Source: Candidatus Levybacteria bacterium RIFCSPLOWO2_12_FULL_41_12 (GTDB taxonomy: Bacteria > Patescibacteriota > Microgenomatia > Levybacterales > UBA12049). Taken from it: a DNA stretch of 34,011 bases. The notes beneath the pieces were generated by a model. The model saw only the letters and a list, made by a program, of their open reading frames with translations. It ran no database searches and was not told the DNA's origin. This document shows positions 17,856-27,144 of this stretch, piece after piece. A program made the translations under genes and the position numbers. How positions within the stretch are numbered: the stretch's first letter is position 1; the number at the start of each line of letters is the position of its first letter. The stretch is from the NCBI GenBank assembly GCA_001784155.1, contig MFPL01000002.1, forward strand, positions 1-34,011. Reading direction: 5' to 3'.

Positions 17856-18787
17856 TTACTAATTTCTTTGACAACTTCTTGGTCTTTCTTTACGAAATAG
17901 CGAAATGCAATAGACCTTGATTTTAACACTTTGGGAATCCTTATCAAAGCCATAAGAAACCCGGCTAGAAAGCTCCAATTAAGGCTAGCTAATGCTTTTC
18001 CTAAATGATAAGGAAGCCATGCAATGTGGGAAACTAACATGGGTAACTCGAAGTTCTTCCAGACGAATATGAACTGATTACGGTAAGCAATTCTTTTTAC
18101 TTTAGCTTCCGTATAATTGTTTTTAATGGATCCTTCAAGATGCCTATGAACCACAACGCTTTTATCTTCAAAGAGTATTTTATATCCGGATTTCAACGCT
18201 CTGTACGAAAGGTCTATATCGTCCCAGTAGAAAGGGTTATAGATTTCATCCATGCCTCCAAGCTTCTCCCATAAAGACTTTCTGAAAGCACTGCTTCCTC
18301 CTGCCGCCCAAAGAGTATTTCTCTTTCCAATCTCTCCCCTCCTGTGTACGAGAAATCCTCTCTTGATACTGCCCACTCCTCTTCCTCTTTTCACAATTTT
18401 TCCATTTTCTTCGCTCTCGTCTAAGAAACCTGTGGCAAAAACATTATCGTTCTCAAAGTTTTTAACAAGGTATTTTAAGAAGTCGGGTCTCGGCTCTACA
18501 TCGCTATTTAGAAGTATAATAATATCTCCCGATGCATTCCTTGCGCCTTTATTTACTGTTGAAGAAAATCCGAGATTTGTTTCGTTCTGGAAAAGTTTTA
18601 TTTCAAAATCTTTATTCTTCGATATAAATTCACCGATGAAACCTACCGAACTATCCACTGATGAATCATCTACTATTATTAACTCCGCGTTGCCTTCATA
18701 TTCTTCAATTGACTTAAGCACATGAGGCAAATTTTTCTTAAGTATCCCCTCCCCGTTAAAATTAGGAATTATTATGGATAATTTCAT
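17852..18787 (-). CDS. Glycosyltransferase family 2 (rhamnosyltransferase-like)
   Basis: MKLSIIIPNFNGEGILKKNLPHVLKSI..IIVDDSSVDSS...NLGFSSTVNKGARNASGDIIILLNSDVEPRPDFL...FYWDDIDLSYRALKSGYKILF. Confidence 0.9.
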   Translation of the reverse strand: MKLSIIIPNFNGEGILKKNLPHVLKSIEEYEGNAELIIVDDSSVDSSVGFIGEFISKNKDFEIKLFQNETNLGFSSTVNKGARNASGDIIILLNSDVEPRPDFLKYLVKNFENDNVFATGFLDESEENGKIVKRGRGVGSIKRGFLVHRRGEIGKRNTLWAAGGSSAFRKSLWEKLGGMDEIYNPFYWDDIDLSYRALKSGYKILFEDKSVVVHRHLEGSIKNNYTEAKVKRIAYRNQFIFVWKNFELPMLVSHIAWLPYHLGKALASLNWSFLAGFLMALIRIPKVLKSRSIAFRYFVKKDQEVVKEISK

Positions 18788-21043
18788 TTATAAGAGCGTA
18801 GCATAAAACTCTACGATATGCGTACCCTTAGGAATAGCTACTCCTCTTAAAGTGTAATCCGTAGGATAAATCGTTAGCTCTTGTCCAGATTCAGTTATCC
18901 TAGCTTTCCAAGACGGATAGAAATTGTCTGTAAGAACAAGAAAACCATTTTCTTTGAGTTCAACTCTAACTATGACCCTATCAGCACTATATTTTAGGAT
19001 TTTGGCGCTACCGCTACCCATTCCGCCTGTCTTATCCCAACCCTCAACTACCGCTTGGTTTCCGGGCTCAAATGAAGGATCCATTATCTTTTTAATCGCA
19101 TCCTCTCTGTCTTCGGCCGATATAACTTCCTCGGCAAGAAACGCTCGGGGAACTACTCGCTTATTCTCATATATCTTAGTCTGTCCTTCTTCGTACACTT
19201 TAACAAGCTTGGGCAAATTTACTTCATCAAGAGAAAGAACATACTTTACCCCAAGCAAATCAATTAACCGATTTGATGAATCATGTGGGGTAATTATCCT
19301 GTTAAAGTTAAATGGCGGAGATATGTCAGGCTTGCCTCTCTGCATTGCAACAACAAACTCTGCATATCTTTGAGTAAAAAGCGGATCATAGCCTTCTATG
19401 CTTTGTATGCGGTGGGCTACAGAAAAGTTGGGCGGCATAATCCTTGAGTCAGTTGTCATGACTCTATAATCTCCCACGTTTCTTTCTAAAAACACCAAAG
19501 CCTGTGTCTTGGGAAATAAATATTCCCTGGGAGTGAAGGGTGTAAATTTCCATCCAAATCTAAAGAGGTCAACTACGGTTATTAATACGAGTAGTAGTGA
19601 GAAGACCATTCCTAATCTTTTATTTCTTACTTTATAAAACAGTAGGAAAATAGCAAGGGTAAGTGCAAATATACCTACGGGAAATATGATGTTTCTTTTA
19701 GCTACGACAACATTCTGAGGCTCTATGTTAAATATAAATAAGCTTGCAAATGAAATAGCTAACAGACCTCCCACAATGATAAATGGAAAGATGAAAAGTC
19801 TACCTCTATTTTTTAGAGCATAGTCAAACCCAAATGCTGACAGAACAGAAATCGAGAAGCACGAAACAAAAAGAAGCCTGGTGGGCTGAGAGGATGAGAT
19901 GAATGGTAGATCTAACATGTAAGGAAGTTTCGCTAAGACGGTAGGCAATGAAAAAATAATCGACAGAAGAAACATGACGCAGAAGAAAACTGTTTTTTTA
20001 TCCCTTTTGGCTATTAAAGCTAATGCTGCCATTGTTATAGGAAAAACTCCAGAATATCCTACAAACTCAGCGTAGTTCCATGTCCCCCAGTAATTAAGCG
20101 TCGTGGGATTACCAAAGAAGTCAGGAATAATGAACTGAACTAAATGTTGCCATGGTATAAACCAGCCTGGAGAAGTGAAGATTTGCTTATCCAAATCCCT
20201 AGCCGATGAGAGAATAAAATCTAGTGAAGGAATCCACTGCACAGCAGTAAGTGTCAAAAACACGACTACGGATAGCGCTGCATAAATTAAAGGGATAGTT
20301 TTTTTTCCAGATCTAAACCACTCGAAAAAGAAGTAGGCGAATGAAACTATAGAAATGTAGAAAAAAGTCTGCAAATGGCCTGCAAAAAAAGAAAAAACAA
20401 GGGACAAGACGAAAACCGCAGGCCACAAAAAGGAAATTTTTGGTTTAACGAAAAGAGTAATCTTATCTATTACCAGAAGTATTAACGGAAGCCAAAGTGC
20501 GGTACTAATAATATTCCCCCACTCAAGCCATGCTATTGAAAACCCACCAAACGAAAAAGCAATTCCACCCAAAACTGCAGCTCTTCCATCAAGCTTCTGA
20601 TTTCTAAGATATAGATAGGTAAATAATCCCGCAAGAAGCGGTTGGCTTATTATATAAAGGGACCACGCGAGGTGGAAAGGAAGGAAAAAAAACAAAATAT
20701 TCAACGGGTAAAAAACTCCTGATTGAATATTAGCCAGATGAGGAGTCCCAGAAAAAGAATAGGGATTCCAAAGGGGAAGCTGTGCATCCTTAAAACCTTT
20801 AATAGCTAAGTTTTTCCAGGGATATTGTTGTCTAACGGGATCAGTTATTAAAAAGTTCTTGAAAGGAATTCCTCGCGGATAATCTTTGGCATAGAAATCT
20901 CTGTAAGGATGGTATAAACCAACTACGGTATCTGCGGGAATTGGTAAAAACCCTTTCAGAAAAAACTGATAAAAGAATACCAAGACTAGGAACACCAACA
21001 GAAAGGGGTACAAAAGTTTATTAAAACGGAACATGTTAACCAT
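18788..21043 (-). CDS. YfhO-family membrane protein (copy A)
   Basis: 'LPLWNPYSFSGTPHLANIQSGVFYPLNILFFFLP', C-terminal 'YPSWKARITESGQELTIYPTDYTLRGVAIPKGTHIVEFYATLL*'. Strong colinearity with 30405-32822. Confidence 0.88.
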   Translation of the reverse strand: MVNMFRFNKLLYPFLLVFLVLVFFYQFFLKGFLPIPADTVVGLYHPYRDFYAKDYPRGIPFKNFLITDPVRQQYPWKNLAIKGFKDAQLPLWNPYSFSGTPHLANIQSGVFYPLNILFFFLPFHLAWSLYIISQPLLAGLFTYLYLRNQKLDGRAAVLGGIAFSFGGFSIAWLEWGNIISTALWLPLILLVIDKITLFVKPKISFLWPAVFVLSLVFSFFAGHLQTFFYISIVSFAYFFFEWFRSGKKTIPLIYAALSVVVFLTLTAVQWIPSLDFILSSARDLDKQIFTSPGWFIPWQHLVQFIIPDFFGNPTTLNYWGTWNYAEFVGYSGVFPITMAALALIAKRDKKTVFFCVMFLLSIIFSLPTVLAKLPYMLDLPFISSSQPTRLLFVSCFSISVLSAFGFDYALKNRGRLFIFPFIIVGGLLAISFASLFIFNIEPQNVVVAKRNIIFPVGIFALTLAIFLLFYKVRNKRLGMVFSLLLVLITVVDLFRFGWKFTPFTPREYLFPKTQALVFLERNVGDYRVMTTDSRIMPPNFSVAHRIQSIEGYDPLFTQRYAEFVVAMQRGKPDISPPFNFNRIITPHDSSNRLIDLLGVKYVLSLDEVNLPKLVKVYEEGQTKIYENKRVVPRAFLAEEVISAEDREDAIKKIMDPSFEPGNQAVVEGWDKTGGMGSGSAKILKYSADRVIVRVELKENGFLVLTDNFYPSWKARITESGQELTIYPTDYTLRGVAIPKGTHIVEFYATLL

Positions 21044-22100
21044 TTACTAACTGCTGAATTTTTTGACAAAAGTCTTGGTTTGAAAAAAATTTGGCTTTCT
21101 GCCTAGCATTCTTAGACATTTTTTCCCATAAAACAGGATCATCAATAAGCTCTTTAGTTTTATCTTTAAGCTCCTCAAGGCTATCCCATAGAAATCCGCT
21201 CTCAATATCTACAACTTCTTTTTGACCACCGGCATTTATAACCACAGGCACAACCCCTGCTCCCATGGCTTCAACGGTTGATATCCCGAAGTGTTCTGCA
21301 AATTCGGGATGACTATCTAAGTCTTCTCCATAACCCGTTGCATGCCAATATATTTTTGACTTAGAATATATATCCCAAAGCTCCTTATTAGACTTATTGA
21401 TAAGAAATTCAACAGGATAGCCCGATGCATCATTTTTTACCTTCTCAAATACGTCCCTTTCTTTGTCCCAAACGCTAACTGCCAAAATAAATTTCCAATC
21501 TTTAAGTCCATCATCCACCATTTTCTTAAAGGCATTTAGCATAACCGATTGCTTTTTGTAATCGTCATTCTCAACACTTTTCACTCTGAATCTTCCTACA
21601 TGCAGAACTATATTTTCTTTTTTTAGTTCTTTGGGCATAAGAGAAATAGGTGGATATATCATTTTTGTCTTAAGAGAGAATCTCTCCTCAATAAAAGATT
21701 TCGTATACTTAGAATTACAAAAGAAGCTATTTACCCGGGAAACCTTTAGCTTATCAAGCAAAGACTTCGTCTGCATCTCCCTTAGTGGCTGTTGAACATG
21801 CACTAAAAGCTTTGTTGATACTAAGGGGATGCTTCCATCACTAAGAACAATTATTGCGTCATATTTTCTTGTTATCTTTAGCCTTTCGATTAATGAAACT
21901 CTCTTACTGAAAATGTTTTTTTCTACTCTTACAGAAGACAGATCAAGTGAAAATCTCTTTAGAAGCCCTTTTAGATCGCTATCGTTATCCCAAAAAACAG
22001 AAACATCATTTTGCTTCGAAAGACACTGGGCTATCATCATCATATACTTTTCCCCTCCGCCCAGGTCATCTAGGTAGGGGTCGTAGATTCCAATCTTCAT
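21036..22100 (-). CDS. Glycosyltransferase family 4 (ALG11-like)
   Basis: MKIGIYDPYLDDLGGGEKYMMMIAQCL...ENIVLHVGRF...EFAEHFGISTVEAMGAGVVPVVINAGGQKEVV: GT4 E(x7)E region. Confidence 0.9.
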   Translation of the reverse strand: MKIGIYDPYLDDLGGGEKYMMMIAQCLSKQNDVSVFWDNDSDLKGLLKRFSLDLSSVRVEKNIFSKRVSLIERLKITRKYDAIIVLSDGSIPLVSTKLLVHVQQPLREMQTKSLLDKLKVSRVNSFFCNSKYTKSFIEERFSLKTKMIYPPISLMPKELKKENIVLHVGRFRVKSVENDDYKKQSVMLNAFKKMVDDGLKDWKFILAVSVWDKERDVFEKVKNDASGYPVEFLINKSNKELWDIYSKSKIYWHATGYGEDLDSHPEFAEHFGISTVEAMGAGVVPVVINAGGQKEVVDIESGFLWDSLEELKDKTKELIDDPVLWEKMSKNARQKAKFFSNQDFCQKIQQLVNG

Positions 22101-22108
22101 CCAAGCTT

Positions 22109-22131
22109 ATTCTAACAACTTTTGCAAATAA
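22109..22131 (-). promoter_or_regulatory. Putative promoter -10 region (TAGAAT at 22114-22109) for the GT4-led unit
   Basis: Minus-strand TTAACT-17 nt-TAGAAT immediately upstream of ATG 22100; expected TSS about 22102. The TTAACT element extends just beyond the listed end. Confidence 0.4.
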
Positions 22132-22149
22132 AGTTAAGAACTGTTACCA

Positions 22150-22155
22150 TATATT
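22150..22155 (+). promoter_or_regulatory. Putative -10 (TATATT) placed for leaderless GTG start at 22162
   Basis: TATATT ends 7 nt before the GTG start; no convincing -35. Confidence 0.3.
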
Positions 22156-22161
22156 AGATTT

Positions 22162-22404
22162 GTGAACTACGCGAATTTTTTACCACAGCTTCCACCCGCG
22201 CTTCTATTTGCAATCCTTCTCTGGTCTACCTTTTGGAAGCTTTTAGCTCTTTGGAGAAGCGTAAAATCAGACCAGCAGTATTGGTTTATCGCTATATTTC
22301 TTCTTAATACGGTCGGGATCTTAGAGATTGTATATTTATTTAGGTTTGCCAAGAAGAGGCTAACCCTTGGTGACATTAGAAATGGTAATTTCTTTCCTAG
22401 GTAG
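22162..22404 (+). CDS. Small DUF5652-like membrane protein
   Basis: Starts with GTG: (M)NYANFLPQLPPALLFAILLWSTFWKLLALWRSVKSDQQYWFIAIFLLNTVGILEIVYLFRFAKKR; the 'LWKxxALWR...WFIxxxxLNTxGILEIxYLF' pattern matches DUF5652. Confidence 0.85.
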   Translation: MNYANFLPQLPPALLFAILLWSTFWKLLALWRSVKSDQQYWFIAIFLLNTVGILEIVYLFRFAKKRLTLGDIRNGNFFPR

Positions 22405-23155
22405 GCTGACTATCTTTTTTCTGCTGTAATTCCCAAAGCTTCGCGTAAGTAACAAATGCGCTGAACGACTGATAAATACTTTCTACTAACCCTGTGGCTC
22501 CTGCTTTCCACCCTTTTTGACCGATATATGAACCCAAAAATGACGTAAGCATAACTCTAAAGATTCGCCAAGATTTAATCTTAGGATGGTTCCCCTGAAA
22601 TCTTTTCCTTGCTTCTATGTCTGACCATTCAATTGTTTTATTAAGCATTTGAGAGAGGTTTCTGTGAGTGAAGTGCAATAGGTAGCCGGGAAGAAGTCCT
22701 GTCTTGCTGTCATAAACTGGGCTTTCATGAATTTCCCCCTGCCATTCACTTAATGAACCTTTTCTAAAAAATCTCTCCATTTTCTCAACCTTGGGCCATT
22801 CATTGTTTCCGAAGTAATAATTCTTTCGGCTCACTTTATACACCCGGAAGGGCGGGTTTTTGCTCGAAACAATGGACTTTATTCCTTCCCTTAACTCATC
22901 CGATACCCTCTCATCGCTATCAATAAAAAACAGCCAGTCCAAGGACGCCTTTGACATACCAAAATTTCTTAACTTTGAAAAATCAGAAACTTCCGTTTTA
23001 AAGACTTTCGCACCCCTATCTTTTGCGATCTGATGTGTATTATCGGTTGAATCATTGTCTATAACAATTATCTCATCGCAAAATTTGACCGACTCCAAGA
23101 CGCCTCTAATCATTTCTTCTTCATTCCTTGCGATAATTACTGCAGAGATTTTCAT
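22397..23155 (-). CDS. Glycosyltransferase family 2 (WaaE-like)
   Basis: MKISAVIIARNEEEMIRGVLESVKFCDEIIVIDNDSTDNT...WLFFIDSDERVS. Start moved from 23185 to ATG at 23155, giving a TAATG junction with the upstream gene. Confidence 0.9.
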   Translation of the reverse strand: MKISAVIIARNEEEMIRGVLESVKFCDEIIVIDNDSTDNTHQIAKDRGAKVFKTEVSDFSKLRNFGMSKASLDWLFFIDSDERVSDELREGIKSIVSSKNPPFRVYKVSRKNYYFGNNEWPKVEKMERFFRKGSLSEWQGEIHESPVYDSKTGLLPGYLLHFTHRNLSQMLNKTIEWSDIEARKRFQGNHPKIKSWRIFRVMLTSFLGSYIGQKGWKAGATGLVESIYQSFSAFVTYAKLWELQQKKDSQPT

Positions 23156-24075
23156 TAATCTTTTGGTATTTCTCCCTTCCCCCATCTTCTAAGATAAAAG
23201 TCTACCACTCCTTTTTTCTGCCACATCCTGCCTGACAATAAAAAACCCAGGCTCTGTCTTATAATAGCTACTTTAATCCTAGGTGGTGCGTACTTGAGCG
23301 AGAAAAGCATACGATTCCTAGTAATATAGTAGTCTTGGAGATCAGAACCTGAACCTCCGCTTGAAGCCGCATTTTTATGCCAAATCACACTAGATGGACA
23401 GTAATAAATTTTATAGCCTTTCCCTCTTATTCTCTCACTTAGATCGGAGTCCTCGTAATACAGAAAATATTTTTCGTCAAATAAACCAACTTTTCTTAAT
23501 ACTTCCGATTTAATTAGCATCGCACACCCTGATGCAAATTCAGTCTCTGATGTCTCATTGTACTGACCTATATCTACCTCATCAACACCCCTATGTTTTG
23601 CAATAACGTTGTGCCAATCAATCTCCCCGCCTGCGTACCATATAACTCGTCCTCTCTCTGGGGCATTATATCGATCCTTATGGAACTCGTATCCCCTTTC
23701 AAAGTATATTTTAGGAGCCACTGCGCCTACATTTTCCCTTTCTTCTGATATCTCAAAAAGCTCTTTTAAAAAATTCGCGTCTACGGTTGTATCATTATTA
23801 ATTAATAAAACATAATCTGCTCCTTTTTCTAAAGCGTATTTTATTCCTTTATTGTTTCCTCCAGAAAAACCTAGGTTTTCTCTATTGTAAATAACCTTCA
23901 AGTTGAGACCTTTGTATTTATCTGTATCTATCTCGATAGGCTTCTTTGGGTAATTATCAACTATTAGGAAGGTGAGCAAAAAACTGCTTTTATCCACTTT
24001 CAAAAAAGACTCGAGAAGTTCCTTGGTATTCTTATCACCTTTGTAATTTAGCGTTATTACAAAAACTTTTTTCAC
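23155..24075 (-). CDS. Glycosyltransferase family 2 (rhamnosyltransferase-like)
   Basis: KVFVITLNYKGDKNTKELLESFLKV...LIVDNYPK...NRENLGFSGGNNKGIKYALEKGADYVLLINNDTTVD...YFLYYEDSDLSERIRGKGYKIYYCPSSVIWHK; GTG start. Confidence 0.92.
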   Translation of the reverse strand: MKKVFVITLNYKGDKNTKELLESFLKVDKSSFLLTFLIVDNYPKKPIEIDTDKYKGLNLKVIYNRENLGFSGGNNKGIKYALEKGADYVLLINNDTTVDANFLKELFEISEERENVGAVAPKIYFERGYEFHKDRYNAPERGRVIWYAGGEIDWHNVIAKHRGVDEVDIGQYNETSETEFASGCAMLIKSEVLRKVGLFDEKYFLYYEDSDLSERIRGKGYKIYYCPSSVIWHKNAASSGGSGSDLQDYYITRNRMLFSLKYAPPRIKVAIIRQSLGFLLSGRMWQKKGVVDFYLRRWGKGEIPKD

Positions 24076-24998
24076 AATTTAGGAGATTTCAATTTTTCAC
24101 TAAATCTTGCTGCCATTTTTCTAAAAGGGCTTTTCATACTTTCTATTTTTTCTTTGGAGAACCAGAACAATATCTCTTTTCCACTCTTTTTAAACTCCTT
24201 CTCCGCTTCCTTTAAGAAATCGGGGCCTTCGTAGCGGGAGAATCCCCTCTGTTCCCATACAAAAGCAAAAATTAAGAAGTGGTAGAAGGCCATAAACATC
24301 GAGACCATTAATCCATGAAATCCATCCTTATATCCTTTCCTTGCGAAAAATCTGCTTAGGAATTCTCTTAAAGGAAGTTTTATCGCATCGAAATAAGAAA
24401 ATTCATATCCTTTTTCCATAAGATCCTTCGCTTCGTTCTGTGCGTAATTTGTGGTTTTATTAATAAACTGAAGAACAGAGGTGTAGTTATGATGAACAAT
24501 ATGTTCTTTTAGTTTTTTTGCTTCGCCTTCAAGCTTAATGCCTTCATGCACGTGTTTACTCGTATATCTTCCCTTACCTTTTTTAAAAAGTTTTAATTGA
24601 AAGTCAGGATACCATCCTGCATTCTCAATCCATTTATCAAAAATAAGGTTCTTTCTGGATATCCAATATCCAGTTACCGTTGGTTTGTTCGCTTCTTTAC
24701 TCAAGACGCTCTTAATTTCTTTAGCAAGCTTGTCTGTGACCTCTTCATCGGCATCCAGACTAAGAATCCACTCGCTTGATGCCTTATCAAACCCAAAGTT
24801 TTTTTGAATATCAATTTGCTCCGGATTATTTTTTTGAGAAAAAATCTTATCTGTAAATTCCCTAGCTATCTTTACTGTGAGGTCCGTTGACTCATTATCT
24901 ACCACTACAATTTCGTCTGCGAACTTAAGCGACCCAAGACACCTTTTTATGTTCTCTTCCTCGTTGAAGGCCGAAATAACTGCGCTTATTTTGCTCAT
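24072..24998 (-). CDS. Glycosyltransferase family 2 (WaaE-like)
   Basis: MSKISAVISAFNEEENIKRCLGSLKFADEIVVVDNESTDLTVKIARE...WILSLDADEEVTDKL. Confidence 0.9.
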   Translation of the reverse strand: MSKISAVISAFNEEENIKRCLGSLKFADEIVVVDNESTDLTVKIAREFTDKIFSQKNNPEQIDIQKNFGFDKASSEWILSLDADEEVTDKLAKEIKSVLSKEANKPTVTGYWISRKNLIFDKWIENAGWYPDFQLKLFKKGKGRYTSKHVHEGIKLEGEAKKLKEHIVHHNYTSVLQFINKTTNYAQNEAKDLMEKGYEFSYFDAIKLPLREFLSRFFARKGYKDGFHGLMVSMFMAFYHFLIFAFVWEQRGFSRYEGPDFLKEAEKEFKKSGKEILFWFSKEKIESMKSPFRKMAARFSEKLKSPKL

Positions 24999-26443
24999 GC
25001 TCTTTTCCTAACTACTCCTATAGCAGCTGTAATTTCTTTTTTTGCCAAAATATAATAAGGCACACTGTAGGAAATAACTCCTAACATGACTACTGCGACA
25101 AGAGTAAACATATCTTTTACTATAAACTGTGTTCCCATAAATACAATTATACCCATAAAAAGCGCGCATATAGAAGGCTTAACAATGCTTTTTATCAAAT
25201 TGAACTTAACTATGCTTCGGGCCATATATATGGTTATGACTACTGTCAATGAAACGACAAAAGATGCCAGCGCCACACCGTTATAACCGAATAGATATAT
25301 AAAAAGCGGCGTCAGGATCCATGTTGATGTAGTCCAGACAATCATAAGATTTAATGTCTTCCTCACCCTTCCTGTAGCATCCATAAGGTTTACCAAGATG
25401 CTAGATACAGACGAGATTAAAGCATTAAGGCTGAAAAAAACCAAGCTTATTACCGCAGGCTCCCACTTATTCGCCCAAGGTGGAAAATACTTGATAATGT
25501 AAGGACCTGTAAGTATAAGACCTGTTATTATGGGAAACATTGCGCTTGTAGTGAAAAAGAGTGATTTCTCAATTGCTAACTTGAGCACACCCACATCGTT
25601 TTGAATCCTAGAATACGCAGAAAAAGTTACTTTTGTTACGCTATCCACAATATAGCGGTAGGCGAAAAGAGAAAGTCTTTGGGCAAAACCAATGTAACCT
25701 ATTTCAGCATATGTCAAAAGCCTGACTAAAATAACTGTCAGAAAATCATCTTTAATAGTAGCAAGGATATTTTTCGCCTGGAACTGAAGCCCATACTTCA
25801 AATGACCGAGAGACTTCCTATCAATTCCTACGCCTATTCTCCACGGAGAAACAATATAATAGAACGGTATTCCCGCAATGGAAGATGTAAGAAAAGCCCA
25901 TGAGAAGCTCTCTATACCAAATTTTCTAAGAACTAAAATGATTAGAACAAAATTAAACACTAAGGCTTCTACAATCTGGGGTATAACCAGCTTATCAAAG
26001 CGCACACTTCGTTCTAGAAGTATCGATGGTATGGTTTTGAAAGACGAGAGAAATATCGTAAAGACGAGTACCAAAAGAAGCCCTGTGCCCTTTTCATCAA
26101 ACCTGAAAAAACCCGCTATATCTTCTTTCAAAAGGAAAACTACAATAAAAATAGCAAAAGTTACTGCGGACTGAATAGTAAAAGCGCTTTTTAAGTCAGC
26201 TTGCGTAAGATCATCCTTTTTCTGAATAAGGGCTGCTCCTAAACCAAAATCAGTAAAAAAGCTGACTATCCTCTGGGCTGCTATTACGGCTGTATAAACT
26301 CCGAGCTCCGTGGGAAGAAGAAGTACTGATATAAAAAGGAAGGATGAAAAAGAAATTAAATTAAGAAAAAAAGTTCTAGAAATAAGGGCTATAACCCCAC
26401 GCAGAGAATGCTTTGTTAATGCAGCCAGATCTAAGTCATTCAT
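24995..26443 (-). CDS. Oligosaccharide/polysaccharide flippase (Wzx/WzxC-like, MOP superfamily)
   Basis: 'TELGVYTAVIAAQRIVSFFTDFGLGAALIQKKDDLTQADLKSAFTIQ', multiple TM helices typical of Polysacc_synt_3. ATG at 26443 gives an ATGA overlap; listed start 26464 is less likely. Confidence 0.9.
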   Translation of the reverse strand: MNDLDLAALTKHSLRGVIALISRTFFLNLISFSSFLFISVLLLPTELGVYTAVIAAQRIVSFFTDFGLGAALIQKKDDLTQADLKSAFTIQSAVTFAIFIVVFLLKEDIAGFFRFDEKGTGLLLVLVFTIFLSSFKTIPSILLERSVRFDKLVIPQIVEALVFNFVLIILVLRKFGIESFSWAFLTSSIAGIPFYYIVSPWRIGVGIDRKSLGHLKYGLQFQAKNILATIKDDFLTVILVRLLTYAEIGYIGFAQRLSLFAYRYIVDSVTKVTFSAYSRIQNDVGVLKLAIEKSLFFTTSAMFPIITGLILTGPYIIKYFPPWANKWEPAVISLVFFSLNALISSVSSILVNLMDATGRVRKTLNLMIVWTTSTWILTPLFIYLFGYNGVALASFVVSLTVVITIYMARSIVKFNLIKSIVKPSICALFMGIIVFMGTQFIVKDMFTLVAVVMLGVISYSVPYYILAKKEITAAIGVVRKRA

Positions 26444-27144
26444 ACTTTCCTTATCGAATGCCAAACCTTAAATGTCTCAATTATTGCTCTTAGTATTACC
26501 CTTGCATTCCCTCCGCTTTGGTCTCCATACTTTCTAGGAAAGTGCGAAACCTCTACCTGCTCTATTTTGAGCTTTGCCTTTTTTGCTTTGGCCAAAATCT
26601 CGGTTGTTATCATGGCCCCTTCAGATCTCAGCGGAAAAATTTTGTCTAGTGCACTTTTTCTGAAAAACTTAAAACCACAATCTATATCTTTAAAGTAAAA
26701 TCCGAAAAATATGAAATCCCAAATTTTTAAAAGATTCATTAAAATGTGGCGGAAAGGATGATCAAACCTCTTCTTTCTAAAGCCTATAACTATGTCCGAA
26801 TCATCAATTTTATCGATGAACTTATTAACTTCAGAAAAATCAAACTGTCCATCGCCATCATTAAAGACAACAAGGTCAAAGCGTGAGTTAGCAAATCCTT
26901 CCCTAAGCGCTGCTCCATATCCGCGGTTTGGCATATGTGATATTGCCCGAAGATTCTTATGCTTCTTCTCTAATTCTCTTGCTATTTCTAGAGTCCTATC
27001 AGACGACCCATCGTCAATCATTAATATTTCCCACTTCTCTGCTACTTTAGGCGCTACTTCAATTGCCTTTTCCACAACAGACACTATATTTTTTTCCTCG
27101 TTCCAGAAGGGGAAAAAGATGGAGAGTTCAGGAACTTTTGTCAT
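26440..27144 (-). CDS. GT2, DPM1/DPG-synthase-like
   Basis: PELSIFFPFWNEEKNIVSVVEKAIEVAP...MIDDGSSDRT...MPNRGYGAALREGFANSRFDLVVFNDGDGQFDFSEVNKFI. Confidence 0.88.
   Translation of the reverse strand: MTKVPELSIFFPFWNEEKNIVSVVEKAIEVAPKVAEKWEILMIDDGSSDRTLEIARELEKKHKNLRAISHMPNRGYGAALREGFANSRFDLVVFNDGDGQFDFSEVNKFIDKIDDSDIVIGFRKKRFDHPFRHILMNLLKIWDFIFFGFYFKDIDCGFKFFRKSALDKIFPLRSEGAMITTEILAKAKKAKLKIEQVEVSHFPRKYGDQSGGNARVILRAIIETFKVWHSIRKV

Noticed and set aside
18252-18725. 157-aa plus-strand ORF
   Set aside because: Antisense to a well-supported GT2 (17852-18787); Ser/Pro/Leu/Phe-rich composition typical of antisense translation, no recognisable domain.
18924-19373. 149-aa plus-strand ORF
   Set aside because: Antisense within the YfhO-family gene 18788-21043; composition artefact.
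22167-22376. 69-aa minus-strand ORF
   Set aside because: Antisense to the DUF5652-like gene, which has the recognisable family pattern.
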